Assembly: GCA_038147395.1 (NCBI GenBank)
Contig: JAYQTM010000001.1
Location: 1,674,001-1,738,000, forward strand
Origin: Eutrophovita brisbanensis
Lineage (GTDB): Bacteria > Pseudomonadota > Gammaproteobacteria > Burkholderiales > Eutrophovitaceae
DNA length: 64,000 nt
Direction: 5' to 3'
Shown here: positions 28,518 to 36,594 of the stretch, in pieces
How positions within the stretch are numbered: the stretch's first letter is position 1
How the letters are laid out: every line of letters begins with the position of its first letter
The notes under the pieces: generated by a model
What the model was told of the DNA's origin: nothing
What the model saw: the letters and a program-made list of their open reading frames with translations, nothing else
The model's database searches: none
Translations under genes and position numbers: made by a program

Positions 28518-28673
28518 CTACTTCAGCTTTGTTTCCTTGTACATCACATGCTTTCTTGCCACTGGATCAAATTTCTTGATTTCCATCTTGTCTGGCATGT
28601 TTCTCTTATTTTTGGTCGTCGTGTAGAAGTGGCCTGTTCCAGCAGACGATTCCAACTTAATCTTCTCTCTCAT
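28518..28673 (-). CDS. rpmG: 50S ribosomal protein L33
   Basis: A 51-residue ribosomal protein starting at 28673. It begins MREKIKLESSAGTGHFYTTT and continues with KNKRNMPDKMEIKKFDPVARKH. It lacks the CxxC zinc pair of some L33 forms. It follows rpmB by about 20 bases in one transcript that ends at the terminator at 28471-28500. The usual gammaproteobacterial order rpmB-rpmG is kept. Confidence 0.95.
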   Translation of the reverse strand: MREKIKLESSAGTGHFYTTTKNKRNMPDKMEIKKFDPVARKHVMYKETKLK

Positions 28674-28694
28674 CTCAAACGTTCCTTAATAAAA

Positions 28695-28931
28695 TTAAAT
28701 AGACTCACCGCGAGCGCGCATATCAGCGAGCACCGAGTCGATTCCATTTTTGTCGATGGTTCTTAGCCCAGCGTGTGATAACCGGAGCTTGATCCAGCGA
28801 TTTTCGCTCTCTACCCATATACGCTTCGTCTGAAGGTTAGGCAGAAATCTGCGCTTGTTTTTGTTATTGGCGTGGGACACATTGTTCCCTGTGATTGGCC
28901 GCTTACCGGTAACTTGACATACTCTCGACAT
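28695..28931 (-). CDS. rpmB: 50S ribosomal protein L28
   Basis: A 78-residue protein starting MSRVCQVTGKRPITGNNVSH with the conserved NKNKRRFLPNLQ and the C-terminal RTIDKNGIDSVLADMRARG. It is the first gene of the rpmB-rpmG unit. Together with coaBC-dut it marks a locus conserved in gammaproteobacteria. Confidence 0.97.
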   Translation of the reverse strand: MSRVCQVTGKRPITGNNVSHANNKNKRRFLPNLQTKRIWVESENRWIKLRLSHAGLRTIDKNGIDSVLADMRARGESI

Positions 28932-29330
28932 ATTTACCCGCTCGAATTTGCGTTGAATGGTTTCAGAAAACCAAGCTTTATATCACAAAAAGAGCCCCTG
29001 TGGCAACGATCTGAGTGGGAAAACGAGCGGCGTTACCCTCATTATCGTACTCCGTTTAGCAAGTGACACTGTGCACATAACATAATTTGTGAGACTCGCT
29101 AGCGTTCGGGGTTGTGCAATGACCAATCCGCGTGTAGATTGGCACTGTAGCTTAACAAGCTGCACGATATTTCCCCTAAAAAACAACAATTAAGGGAAGC
29201 GTCGTTTAAAAACCGAGCACCTAACTTTCCCCAATATTCAGCTTCACCGGGGTAGTACTGCCCCAGAGGCATCGAATACGAGGGTAAGGAAGGTGTTTTT
29301 GTTCGAACAAGAAGGAAGAGGAGTACTAAT
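28932..29330 (+). promoter_or_regulatory. 399-base intergenic region with a candidate promoter and inverted repeats before the secreted hydrolase gene
   Basis: No gene is seen here. It must hold the rpmB promoter (minus) and the promoter of the 29331 gene (plus). A candidate sigma-70 promoter for the plus gene is TTGTGC at 29112-29117 and TAGATT at 29135-29140 with a 17-base spacer, which would give a leader of about 185 bases. That leader holds an inverted repeat at 29249-29264 (GGGG, then TAGTACTG, then CCCC) and a perfect palindrome TTGTTCGAACAA at 29299-29310. A strong GGAAGAGGAG ribosome site precedes the ATG. Confidence 0.45.
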
Positions 29331-30188
29331 ATGAAGAAAGTTCTTGCTTCACTAGTTGCAGTAGCCGCTCTTGCAACAACCAGTGCATATGCTGGTGTAA
29401 AAGGCGCTTACTGGGCAACCAGTGGTATGTTTGGTCCGTTCGCGATCAATGGGTTGATTCCATCAATCCCAGCCGATCAAGTTCGCGACGTCACGATCCC
29501 AGTTAGTATGTGGATCATTGAGCACGACAAAGGTATCGTCGTGTTTGATACTGGTAACAACATCGGTATTCTTGACGGTTGTACACCTTACTGGTCACAA
29601 GGAAGCTGTGATTTCTTGAAGCCAAGCCAGACTCGTGAGACCACGATTGACGGATGGTTGAAGAAACTAGGTTACACAACTGATGATGTTCGCGTCGTTG
29701 CAACATCACACACTCACCTTGACCACGCAGGTAACGTCAAGTTGTTCCCAAATGCAATCCATGCAATTCAGAAGACCGAGTTGTATCAAGGTTGGTGGCC
29801 TGAGCAGTTCCAAGGCCGTGACGGCATGGGCCCATTCGTTCGCGCGGATATCGAGGGAACCCAGCAGTTCAACTGGATGGAACTTGACGGAGACTATGAC
29901 CTCTTTGGTGACGGATCTATCGTGATCTTGAGCACACCTGGTCACACACTTGGACACCAGTCCATGCAGGTGACAATGGAGTCAGGTAACCGAATTCTTC
30001 TTGCTCAGGATGCAATCTGGATGCAAGAGAACCTCGACGGCCACCCAGCTGGTCTTAACTTCAGCGTCCAAGCATATACAAAGTCTGTTAACAGAATGAA
30101 GTACATGCGTGATCTTCAAGGTATCCCATTATTCATGGGTCACGACGAAAATCAGTGGAAAGCTGGTGGAGATCGTTGGTACCGCTAA
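29331..30188 (+). CDS. secreted metallo-beta-lactamase-fold hydrolase (AHL-lactonase-like family)
   Basis: A 285-residue protein with a clear Sec signal peptide (MKKVLASLVAVAALATTSAYA, cleavage near residue 21). The zinc-site motif HTHLDH is at residues 127-132, with further ligands His205 in STPGHT, Asp227 in AQDA and His271 in MGHDE. The order matches the N-acyl-homoserine-lactonase-like branch, but the location is periplasmic and the substrate is not shown. Cys84 and Cys93 could form a disulfide. The gene stands alone between a long leader and a strong terminator. Its codons (GGT, CCA, AAC, ATC) are far more uniform than those of its neighbours and resemble xoxF, suggesting high expression. 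Confidence 0.85.
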   Translation: MKKVLASLVAVAALATTSAYAGVKGAYWATSGMFGPFAINGLIPSIPADQVRDVTIPVSMWIIEHDKGIVVFDTGNNIGILDGCTPYWSQGSCDFLKPSQTRETTIDGWLKKLGYTTDDVRVVATSHTHLDHAGNVKLFPNAIHAIQKTELYQGWWPEQFQGRDGMGPFVRADIEGTQQFNWMELDGDYDLFGDGSIVILSTPGHTLGHQSMQVTMESGNRILLAQDAIWMQENLDGHPAGLNFSVQAYTKSVNRMKYMRDLQGIPLFMGHDENQWKAGGDRWYR

Positions 30189-30213
30189 GACTTAGCTAAC
30201 TGCTAGTCTATCG

Positions 30214-30240
30214 CCCCCCCGTTTTGGGGGGGTTTTTGTT
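30214..30240 (+). terminator. rho-independent terminator after the secreted hydrolase
   Basis: Seven C, a five-base GTTTT loop, seven G, then TTTTTGTTTG. It starts 25 bases after the stop at 30188 and makes the hydrolase gene a single transcription unit. Confidence 0.93.
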
Positions 30241-30269
30241 TGTGAACATGTAAAACTGGGTTATCAAAA

Positions 30270-31247
30270 GTGAACAGTGACGAACCATTAATCGCCCTTG
30301 ATTCCGTTTCGAAACGGTACGGCAGCAAAGAAATCATTCATGACATCTCTTTTGACGTCAAACGTGGGGAGATCGTTGGTTTCTTGGGACCTAACGGTGC
30401 TGGAAAGACAACCACGATGAAAATGATTTCTGGGTTTACCGCCGCAACCTCTGGCACAGTCAAGGTTGCTGGATTTGATATGGCACAGGACAATCTGGAG
30501 GGCGCGAGACGGTTAGGCTATCTTCCAGAGCACCCCCCTCTTTACGAGGTTCTCGATGTCACTTCCTACCTGAAATTTGTGGCTAAAACAAAGCGGGTTC
30601 CGAACCATAAAATGAGATCGGAAATTGACCGGGTCATCTCCTCCTGCCAACTCGAGGCGGTGACGACAAGAGAAATTTTTAAACTCTCGAAAGGCTACCG
30701 ACAACGAGTCGGACTAGCGCAAGCGCTCATTGGAGATCCTGATGTTTTATTGTTAGATGAGCCGACCGCGGGACTCGATCCGGGCCAAATCCAAGAGACA
30801 CGAGAAGTCATCAGATCATTCAGTGAAAACCATGCTGTGCTGTTGAGCACACACATACTTCCGGAAGTCACCTTGATTTGTAAACGAATCGCGATCATCA
30901 ACCAAGGTCGTGTCTTAGCCGTTGATTCCCCTGCAGCATTACAAGCCGCCTCGGAGCAAACCAGTAATGTATCTGCTGATGTATCGGGCTCAATTGATGA
31001 CATCAAACGGGAGATTGAATCAATAGATGGAGTGAACAACACACGGGCCATCCCTGTATCGGGCCAGTCACAGCACTACAAAATTGAATGTCAAGTTGAG
31101 GCCAGAGATGATATTGAGGCAGATATAGCAAAAGCGGTAACGGGCGCTGGCAATCTGCACAGTCTTGTAAGACAGCAACCATCGCTCGAAAATGTATTTC
31201 TCAAATACGTAAGTGAGAGCAAAAGCAACAGTGAGGTCGACAAATGA
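30270..31247 (+). CDS. ABC transporter ATP-binding protein, GldA/CcmA-like
   Basis: A 325-residue ABC-2-type ATPase with Walker A GPNGAGKTT, a signature region LSKGYRQRVGLA, Walker B VLLLDEPTAGLDP and the switch His in LLSTHI. A C-terminal domain of about 90 residues follows the nucleotide-binding domain, as in GldA-like exporters. It overlaps the permease start by four bases. The GldA-GldF-GldG order suggests one membrane complex. In Bacteroidota such genes serve gliding, while in proteobacteria the role is unassigned. Confidence 0.88.
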   Translation: MNSDEPLIALDSVSKRYGSKEIIHDISFDVKRGEIVGFLGPNGAGKTTTMKMISGFTAATSGTVKVAGFDMAQDNLEGARRLGYLPEHPPLYEVLDVTSYLKFVAKTKRVPNHKMRSEIDRVISSCQLEAVTTREIFKLSKGYRQRVGLAQALIGDPDVLLLDEPTAGLDPGQIQETREVIRSFSENHAVLLSTHILPEVTLICKRIAIINQGRVLAVDSPAALQAASEQTSNVSADVSGSIDDIKREIESIDGVNNTRAIPVSGQSQHYKIECQVEARDDIEADIAKAVTGAGNLHSLVRQQPSLENVFLKYVSESKSNSEVDK

Positions 31248-31951
31248 ACGGTGTTTTAGCTATTTTCCAAAAAGAAATCGCCAACTATTTCCGCTCTCCA
31301 ATCGCCTACTTTATTGTGGCGGTGTTCCTACTCGGTACGGGGTACTTTTTCATCTATAACGTGTTCCTCTCAGGTTCGGCGACCATGGACACGACGTTAC
31401 AAAATATGGGGATCTTGCTCCTCACCGTTGCACCCGCAATTACCATGCGCCTATTCTCTGCCGAATACAACGGACGAACCATCGAGCTATTGATGACACT
31501 TCCATTAAGAAAGTGGGAAATTGTCATTGGCAAATATTTGGGTGCGGTCTTTGTATTCTTGGTAATGACGCTCACAACGTGCATCAATCTGATCCCTTTA
31601 ATCCTTTACGGCAATCCAGACGCGCTCAGTATTGTCTCTGGTTACGTTGGTTTCGTTTTATTAGGGATGGCGTGTATCGCAATTGGTCAGTTTTTCTCCG
31701 CGCTCACAGAAAACCAAATCGTCGCTGCGCTCGTCACGTGGCCAGTCCTACTGGGCTTTTGGTTTGTCGGTCAATTCAAAGCGTTTCAACAAACTGCGTT
31801 CCTTCGTAGTCTATCTGACTACCTATCGTTCAACGGACACTATGGTGATTTTTTAAGGGGGCTGATCAGATCCGAAGGGGTGGTTTTTTATCTTAGCGTA
31901 GCCGCGATAGCTCTTATATTGAATACAGTTTACTTGCAAGGAAAACGATAG
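31244..31951 (+). CDS. ABC-2 type permease, GldF-like
   Basis: A 235-residue polytopic membrane protein with about six hydrophobic segments. It starts MNGVLAIFQKEIANYFRSPIAY, the classic ABC-2 permease N-terminus, and contains RTIELLMTLPLRKWEIVIGK. It lies between the ATPase (ATGA overlap) and the GldG-like gene (two-base gap). It probably forms the membrane channel or mechanotransducing core with its neighbours. Confidence 0.88.
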   Translation: MNGVLAIFQKEIANYFRSPIAYFIVAVFLLGTGYFFIYNVFLSGSATMDTTLQNMGILLLTVAPAITMRLFSAEYNGRTIELLMTLPLRKWEIVIGKYLGAVFVFLVMTLTTCINLIPLILYGNPDALSIVSGYVGFVLLGMACIAIGQFFSALTENQIVAALVTWPVLLGFWFVGQFKAFQQTAFLRSLSDYLSFNGHYGDFLRGLIRSEGVVFYLSVAAIALILNTVYLQGKR

Positions 31952-31953
31952 TC

Positions 31954-33597
31954 ATGGATCGATCATTCAGAAATTTAATCACGCTCATCGCAGGGCTGGT
32001 ACTCGTTGTTTTAAGTTTCGTTTTTGATGCGATTCTGGTTGACGCGGACACATTGCAGTGGACTCTGCTAATCGGCGGACTATTGATTACTGCCTCAGGC
32101 GCGTATCTTTTACGTGAGGAATTAACGATATTCTTCTCAAGACAAAGAGGCGAGGCACTCATTCGCTCGGTTGGTTTGATCGGAATCGTAGCCGCCGTGT
32201 GTTACCTGTCGGTTCGCTTTCCAGCCAGAATAGACATGACTGAGTCGAACATGTACTCGCTGTCACCAGACACTGTGGAGATGCTTGAACGACTCGAAAA
32301 CCCAGTGCACATCGCATTTTTTCACGACCCCTTAATGCGCGAGACGGTTGAGTTTTATCAGCTCATTGCCTCCAAGACAGATAAAGTAACGGTGGAGTTT
32401 CACGACCCGATGCTAAACCCGTCTGTCGCGAGGCTGCGAGGTGTTGAATTTGCAGGAACGGCACTCATGGAAAGTGAGGGTCGTAAATTACAAATACACA
32501 CTCCTCATGAAACCGATATCGCGAATGGAATTTTGAAAGTATCTCGGGGGATCCAGCAACGTATTTGTTTTCTCGATGGCCACGGTGAACCTGATCCATT
32601 TAGCTTAGAGCAACACGACCATATGGAGGGCGAAGGCGACCATGCTCATGGTCTGGGCACGCAGTATGTGTTACACGAACGTCATGGAATGGCGAAACTG
32701 AGAAATAGTCTCGAGTCGATGAATTACGTGGTTGAGAAGGTCAGTCTTGCGCAAGGAAACACGAAACTTGAGAGTTGTACAGTATTGGTTGTGGCGGGTC
32801 CTCAGACCCCACTTATGGAACGTGAGATCGAAATCATTGACCAACATATCGAGTCTGGGCACAACGTTCTCTTCATGCTCGATCCGTTCATCACGACTGG
32901 GCTAGAGCCTGTCATTGAAAAACTGGGCGTTGTATTAGATGACAACCTCGTACTGGACGAAGAGAGCCATTTTTGGGCAGATATCTCCTCTCCAGCAGTA
33001 ACACAATATAACCGTCACACCATTACGGATGACTTGCCTCTTAGTTTTTTCCCGGGAGCGCGTTCATTATCTCCCACAAAAATACGCGCCCCTCACACTC
33101 ACGTAAGACCGTTAATCAACACGTCACGTAAAAGCTTCGGAGAGACCGACGTAACACAGGCTGGATATACCGAGGGGGTCGATCCGCAAGGACCCCTCAC
33201 GCTGATGGTCTATATCAATCGAAATCCCGCCTTTAGAGAAAATACTGAGCAGTTGATTAAAGAACTGAGAGAAGATGACTCCAAATCGAACAGCGCTAAT
33301 GCGAGTAATGATGCGGGGGAAGAAGAAGTCAAAGCATCGCGCATCGCGGTCATAGGAGACTCAGATTTCGCTACGAATTCATTTTTCCATTTACTTGGTA
33401 ATGGAAAGTTATTCCTAAGCACGATCAATTTCTTGGCCGCACAAGAGAATCTAATCGGACTGGAACCGAAGTCACTTGATATCCCTCGAGTCAATCTTAC
33501 CAACACTCAGATGAAAGGCACTTTCTTCCTATCGATCATCCTCATACCAGCACTCATGGCGATTATTGGTGTGGCTGTGTGGTGGAGACGTCGGTAA
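31954..33597 (+). CDS. GldG-family ABC-type transport system auxiliary protein
   Basis: A 547-residue protein with membrane segments near residues 8-28, 38-54 and 72-88 and a final one near 525-543. Between them is a large extracytoplasmic domain of the GldG type with MTESNMYSLSPDTVEML and the LDGHGEPDP segment. It has a histidine-rich loop at about residues 221-244 (six His with Asp and Glu) that could bind metal. It is coupled by TAATG to the next gene. The role in proteobacteria is unknown. Confidence 0.82.
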   Translation: MDRSFRNLITLIAGLVLVVLSFVFDAILVDADTLQWTLLIGGLLITASGAYLLREELTIFFSRQRGEALIRSVGLIGIVAAVCYLSVRFPARIDMTESNMYSLSPDTVEMLERLENPVHIAFFHDPLMRETVEFYQLIASKTDKVTVEFHDPMLNPSVARLRGVEFAGTALMESEGRKLQIHTPHETDIANGILKVSRGIQQRICFLDGHGEPDPFSLEQHDHMEGEGDHAHGLGTQYVLHERHGMAKLRNSLESMNYVVEKVSLAQGNTKLESCTVLVVAGPQTPLMEREIEIIDQHIESGHNVLFMLDPFITTGLEPVIEKLGVVLDDNLVLDEESHFWADISSPAVTQYNRHTITDDLPLSFFPGARSLSPTKIRAPHTHVRPLINTSRKSFGETDVTQAGYTEGVDPQGPLTLMVYINRNPAFRENTEQLIKELREDDSKSNSANASNDAGEEEVKASRIAVIGDSDFATNSFFHLLGNGKLFLSTINFLAAQENLIGLEPKSLDIPRVNLTNTQMKGTFFLSIILIPALMAIIGVAVWWRRR

Positions 33598-34223
33598 TGA
33601 AACAGAAAAAAGGCACGAGCCTCATCTGGATTATTTTTATTTGTCTTGTCGGATTCATTGGTTACCTGAAACTCGATGGAGAACATGATCACTCAGGACA
33701 CGATGAGCATGACAATGTGTTCGAAAGTGGTACGCTCCTTCCAGTTCGGCTCACGGACATCTACGCGCTTGAAATTGGTTTTGAGGGAAACCTATACCTC
33801 ATCGAGAAAGATAACTTGGGCAAGTGGTTCTATCATGCCCATGCTGCCAATGAAGGCATCCTCAAAGAGCATGAGCACGTGGCCACCCCAGCGGAGGACG
33901 AAATGATTGCGATTGCGCTGATGGGCTTAGAGAATGCTCGCGTTGAACGTCGCCTCAAAACCCAACAAAAGGATGAATACGGCGTGCTAAAACCTTCAAT
34001 GATTGCATTGGTTTACGGACAGGATCGAAACACTCCCATCAGCCAATTTGCGTTCGGTGACGTCGCACCCGATAATTTGAGTCGATACATCCACTTAGTT
34101 GGATCAGATCAAGTGGCGACCATCGCAGACTATCAATACAGCAACCTGATCGAACTCGTCACTAAAATTAAAGACTTAAATGCTGCTGCTGCAGAAGCTG
34201 TCGCCAAACCAAATCAACAGTAA
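33597..34223 (+). CDS. single-pass membrane protein with histidine-rich segment, partner of the Gld-type ABC set
   Basis: About 208 residues. The ATG at 33597 overlaps the upstream stop as TAATG. One membrane segment (residues 8-24) is followed at once by a His/Asp/Glu-rich stretch at 28-40 (four His), then a periplasmic domain resembling the DUF4340 proteins that accompany GldG. The tail is rich in Ala and Glu. By position it is the fourth subunit of the ABC complex. Metal binding is a guess from composition only. Confidence 0.7.
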   Translation: MKQKKGTSLIWIIFICLVGFIGYLKLDGEHDHSGHDEHDNVFESGTLLPVRLTDIYALEIGFEGNLYLIEKDNLGKWFYHAHAANEGILKEHEHVATPAEDEMIAIALMGLENARVERRLKTQQKDEYGVLKPSMIALVYGQDRNTPISQFAFGDVAPDNLSRYIHLVGSDQVATIADYQYSNLIELVTKIKDLNAAAAEAVAKPNQQ

Positions 34224-34292
34224 TAAAGCGACTTACCCGTTTAATTGATAGCCTAACTCTAACGTTCACGATTACGGTTAGAATTTCGGTAT

Positions 34293-35483
34293 ATGAACGA
34301 CATAGCCGGCAAGAAAATTCTGTTAGGAGTGACGGGTGGCATTGCGGCCTATAAGGCGGCTGAGCTAGTGCGTTTACTCAAAAAGAGCAATGTAGACGTC
34401 AACGTCGTTCTCACTGACTCAGCCAAAGAATTTATTTCACCTGTGACGTTACAGGCACTTAGCGGCAATCGTGTGCATACCTCAATGTGGGACCAAAGCA
34501 TACCGAACGGCATGCCACACATTGAGCTTTCCCGACAATGCGATTTTATTCTCATCGCTCCAGCGACCGCTGACTTCATATCCAAAGTGGCAAATGGACA
34601 GGCTGATGATCTTCTCAGCACCCTCTGCCTCGCGAGAGATTGCCCTCTCATTATCGCGCCGGCCATGAACAAACAAATGTGGGAAAACCCATCAACTCAG
34701 AGGAATATCGCGACGCTGATAGCCGATGGAATCAAACTCATTGGTCCAGATGCTGGCGAGCAGGCATGTGGCGAATTAGGCTCAGGTCGGATGTCTGAAC
34801 CAGAGAGTATCTTCAACGAAATCGTATCGTGGCTTCAGCCGCAACTATTGACCGGAAAAAATGTTGTCGTAACTGCGGGTCCAACGTATGAAGCCATTGA
34901 TGCGGTCAGAGGAATCACAAACGCGAGCTCGGGAAAAATGGGTTATGCCGTAGCGCAAGCAGCAGTTGAAGCAGGAGCGAACGTCACCCTCATCTCTGGC
35001 AAAACTGCATTAGCGGCGCCAGCGAAGGCCTCTCTTGTCCCCGTTGTGTCCGCTCAAGATATGTACGAAGCCGTGATGAGTCAGCTCGAACAGATGGACA
35101 TCTTTATTTCAGTTGCAGCGGTTGCTGATTATCGCGTCAAGAATCGATCAGAACACAAAATTAAAAAATCAGACGACAAACTGAATATTGAATTCGTCGA
35201 GAACCCTGACATATTAAAATCAGTCGCCTCAAGAAAAAAACCACCCTTCTGTGTAGGATTCGCCGCGGAAAGTCAAAATGTTGAAGACTACGCAAAGAAA
35301 AAACGAATTGAAAAAGCGATCCCTTTGATTGCCGCCAACGTGGTCACAGAAGCGTTGGATAGTGACCAAAATTCGCTGCTGCTCATCGACGAACATGGCA
35401 CTCACCGGCTGGCGACAAGCTCGAAAATTGATCAAGCTAGATCACTGATAAAGCATATCAGCGAATTAATGAAGACCAACTGA
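34293..35483 (+). CDS. coaBC: bifunctional phosphopantothenoylcysteine decarboxylase / phosphopantothenate--cysteine ligase
   Basis: A 396-residue two-domain coenzyme A synthesis enzyme. The N-terminal flavoprotein CoaC part has LLGVTGGIAAYKAAELV, the PAMNKQMW motif and the reactive Cys in ACGELGSGRMSEP. The CoaB part, from about residue 190, has VTAGPTYEAIDAVRGITNASSGKMG and VAAVADYR. It works downstream of panBC products in the cell. It begins the coaBC-dut unit, with the stop 12 bases before dut. Confidence 0.96.
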   Translation: MNDIAGKKILLGVTGGIAAYKAAELVRLLKKSNVDVNVVLTDSAKEFISPVTLQALSGNRVHTSMWDQSIPNGMPHIELSRQCDFILIAPATADFISKVANGQADDLLSTLCLARDCPLIIAPAMNKQMWENPSTQRNIATLIADGIKLIGPDAGEQACGELGSGRMSEPESIFNEIVSWLQPQLLTGKNVVVTAGPTYEAIDAVRGITNASSGKMGYAVAQAAVEAGANVTLISGKTALAAPAKASLVPVVSAQDMYEAVMSQLEQMDIFISVAAVADYRVKNRSEHKIKKSDDKLNIEFVENPDILKSVASRKKPPFCVGFAAESQNVEDYAKKKRIEKAIPLIAANVVTEALDSDQNSLLLIDEHGTHRLATSSKIDQARSLIKHISELMKTN

Positions 35484-35494
35484 AGATAAAAACG

Positions 35495-35944
35495 ATGAAA
35501 CAGTTAGATATCAAAATTCTAAATCCTCGCATCAAAGAACAACTACCAGAATACTCAACACCTGGATCTGCTGGGTTGGATCTAAGGGCGTGTATCGAGG
35601 AATCGATGGTCATTGCGCCAGGAGAGACTCAGCTAATCGCAACGGGTATTGCAATTAATATTCAGAACCCTGAATACGCTGCACTGATATTGCCCCGGTC
35701 TGGGCTTGGCCACAAACACGGAATCGTTCTCGGAAACTTGGTCGGCCTAATCGATTCAGACTACCAGGGTGAATTGATGGTTTCGGTTTGGAATAGAGGA
35801 TCCACAAGTTTTGAATTAAACCCTTTTGAACGAATCGCACAGCTCGTCATCGTGCCGGTCGCACAGGTCGCCTTTAATATCGTCGACGAATTTGAGTCAT
35901 CTTCTCGAGGAGATGGAGGGTTTGGGAGCACAGGAACAAAATAA
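35495..35944 (+). CDS. dut: deoxyuridine 5'-triphosphate nucleotidohydrolase
   Basis: A 149-residue trimeric dUTPase that hydrolyses dUTP to dUMP. All five motifs are present: SAGLDLRA, LPRSGLGHKHGI, GLIDSDYQGEL with the catalytic Asp, ERIAQLV and the C-terminal SSRGDGGFGSTG. It is complete. Tail to tail with xoxG, separated by a stem-loop terminator. Confidence 0.97.
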   Translation: MKQLDIKILNPRIKEQLPEYSTPGSAGLDLRACIEESMVIAPGETQLIATGIAINIQNPEYAALILPRSGLGHKHGIVLGNLVGLIDSDYQGELMVSVWNRGSTSFELNPFERIAQLVIVPVAQVAFNIVDEFESSSRGDGGFGSTGTK

Positions 35945-35967
35945 AAAAAGCCGGCTCGAAGCCGGCT
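35943..35967 (-). terminator. rho-independent terminator of xoxG (may also serve dut)
   Basis: Stem AGCCGGC / GCCGGCT (35949-35967) with a five-base loop. On the minus strand it is followed by seven T, so it ends the xoxJG transcript. The T-tract is poor in the plus direction. Confidence 0.85.
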
Positions 35968-35991
35968 AGTTTCAAATGTTCCATAAGTGTC

Positions 35992-36543
35992 CTACCAGAC
36001 GATAGTGTCCTCATCTGAGTAAGGATCCTTTATTTCGCCTGCTGAAATTCTGCGAGCTTCCTCAGCACGCATCCAAGCAACGATTGAAACGATGTCCATG
36101 CCCGAAATCGTAGTTCCAAACGCACCCATCTGACCACCCAAACTCTTGTTAGTGATGCCGACAGAAATTGTCGTCATGATCGCAACGTTGGTGTTAGCAG
36201 AATAAGCGAACTTTCCACAAGTGAGACATGGCCCCTTACCACCTTTACCTCCACCACCGTGGCAGAACGCGCAGCGCCGTGAGTACCACTCGTAACCGTT
36301 TTGAACCATGCAATCTTTTTCGATTTCAAGACCCAAATCGTTCTCATTCATTGTGTGGACCGTGCCCTCGTAAGCTTGGGCAATACACTCCTCTGATAGG
36401 GTCTGAGGTGCAAGTGTGGACTCCCCCTCTTGCGCGTGCACACTACCCACGACCACTGAACTTGATAAAACACCCATAGCAACAACCGCCACGAATGATG
36501 ACCAAAGTCTCGCAAACAGCGATCTTTTTGACGTTTCCAACAT
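35992..36543 (-). CDS. xoxG: methanol-dehydrogenase-associated c-type cytochrome (XoxG-like)
   Basis: A 183-residue periplasmic cytochrome with a signal peptide ending near SVHA (residue 37). One haem site CAFCH lies at residues 91-95, followed by the unusual Gly/Lys-rich GGGGKGGKGPC. A second Cys pair lies at 106 and 109, and Met139 in GGQMGAFG is the likely axial ligand. The four-cysteine pattern resembles the small cytochrome family linked to methanol metabolism. It would take electrons from XoxF. It is the last gene of xoxF-xoxJ-xoxG. Confidence 0.87.
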   Translation of the reverse strand: MLETSKRSLFARLWSSFVAVVAMGVLSSSVVVGSVHAQEGESTLAPQTLSEECIAQAYEGTVHTMNENDLGLEIEKDCMVQNGYEWYSRRCAFCHGGGGKGGKGPCLTCGKFAYSANTNVAIMTTISVGITNKSLGGQMGAFGTTISGMDIVSIVAWMRAEEARRISAGEIKDPYSDEDTIVW

Positions 36544-36594
36544 TGCTAACTGCCTCCAAAAATTTAGTACAAAAACGATTTATTTTTATTATTG

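Noticed and set aside
29331..30188. Calling the secreted hydrolase an AHL lactonase (aiiA)
   Set aside because: Only the fold and metal motif support it; export and presumed high expression do not fit, and no quorum-sensing genes are near.
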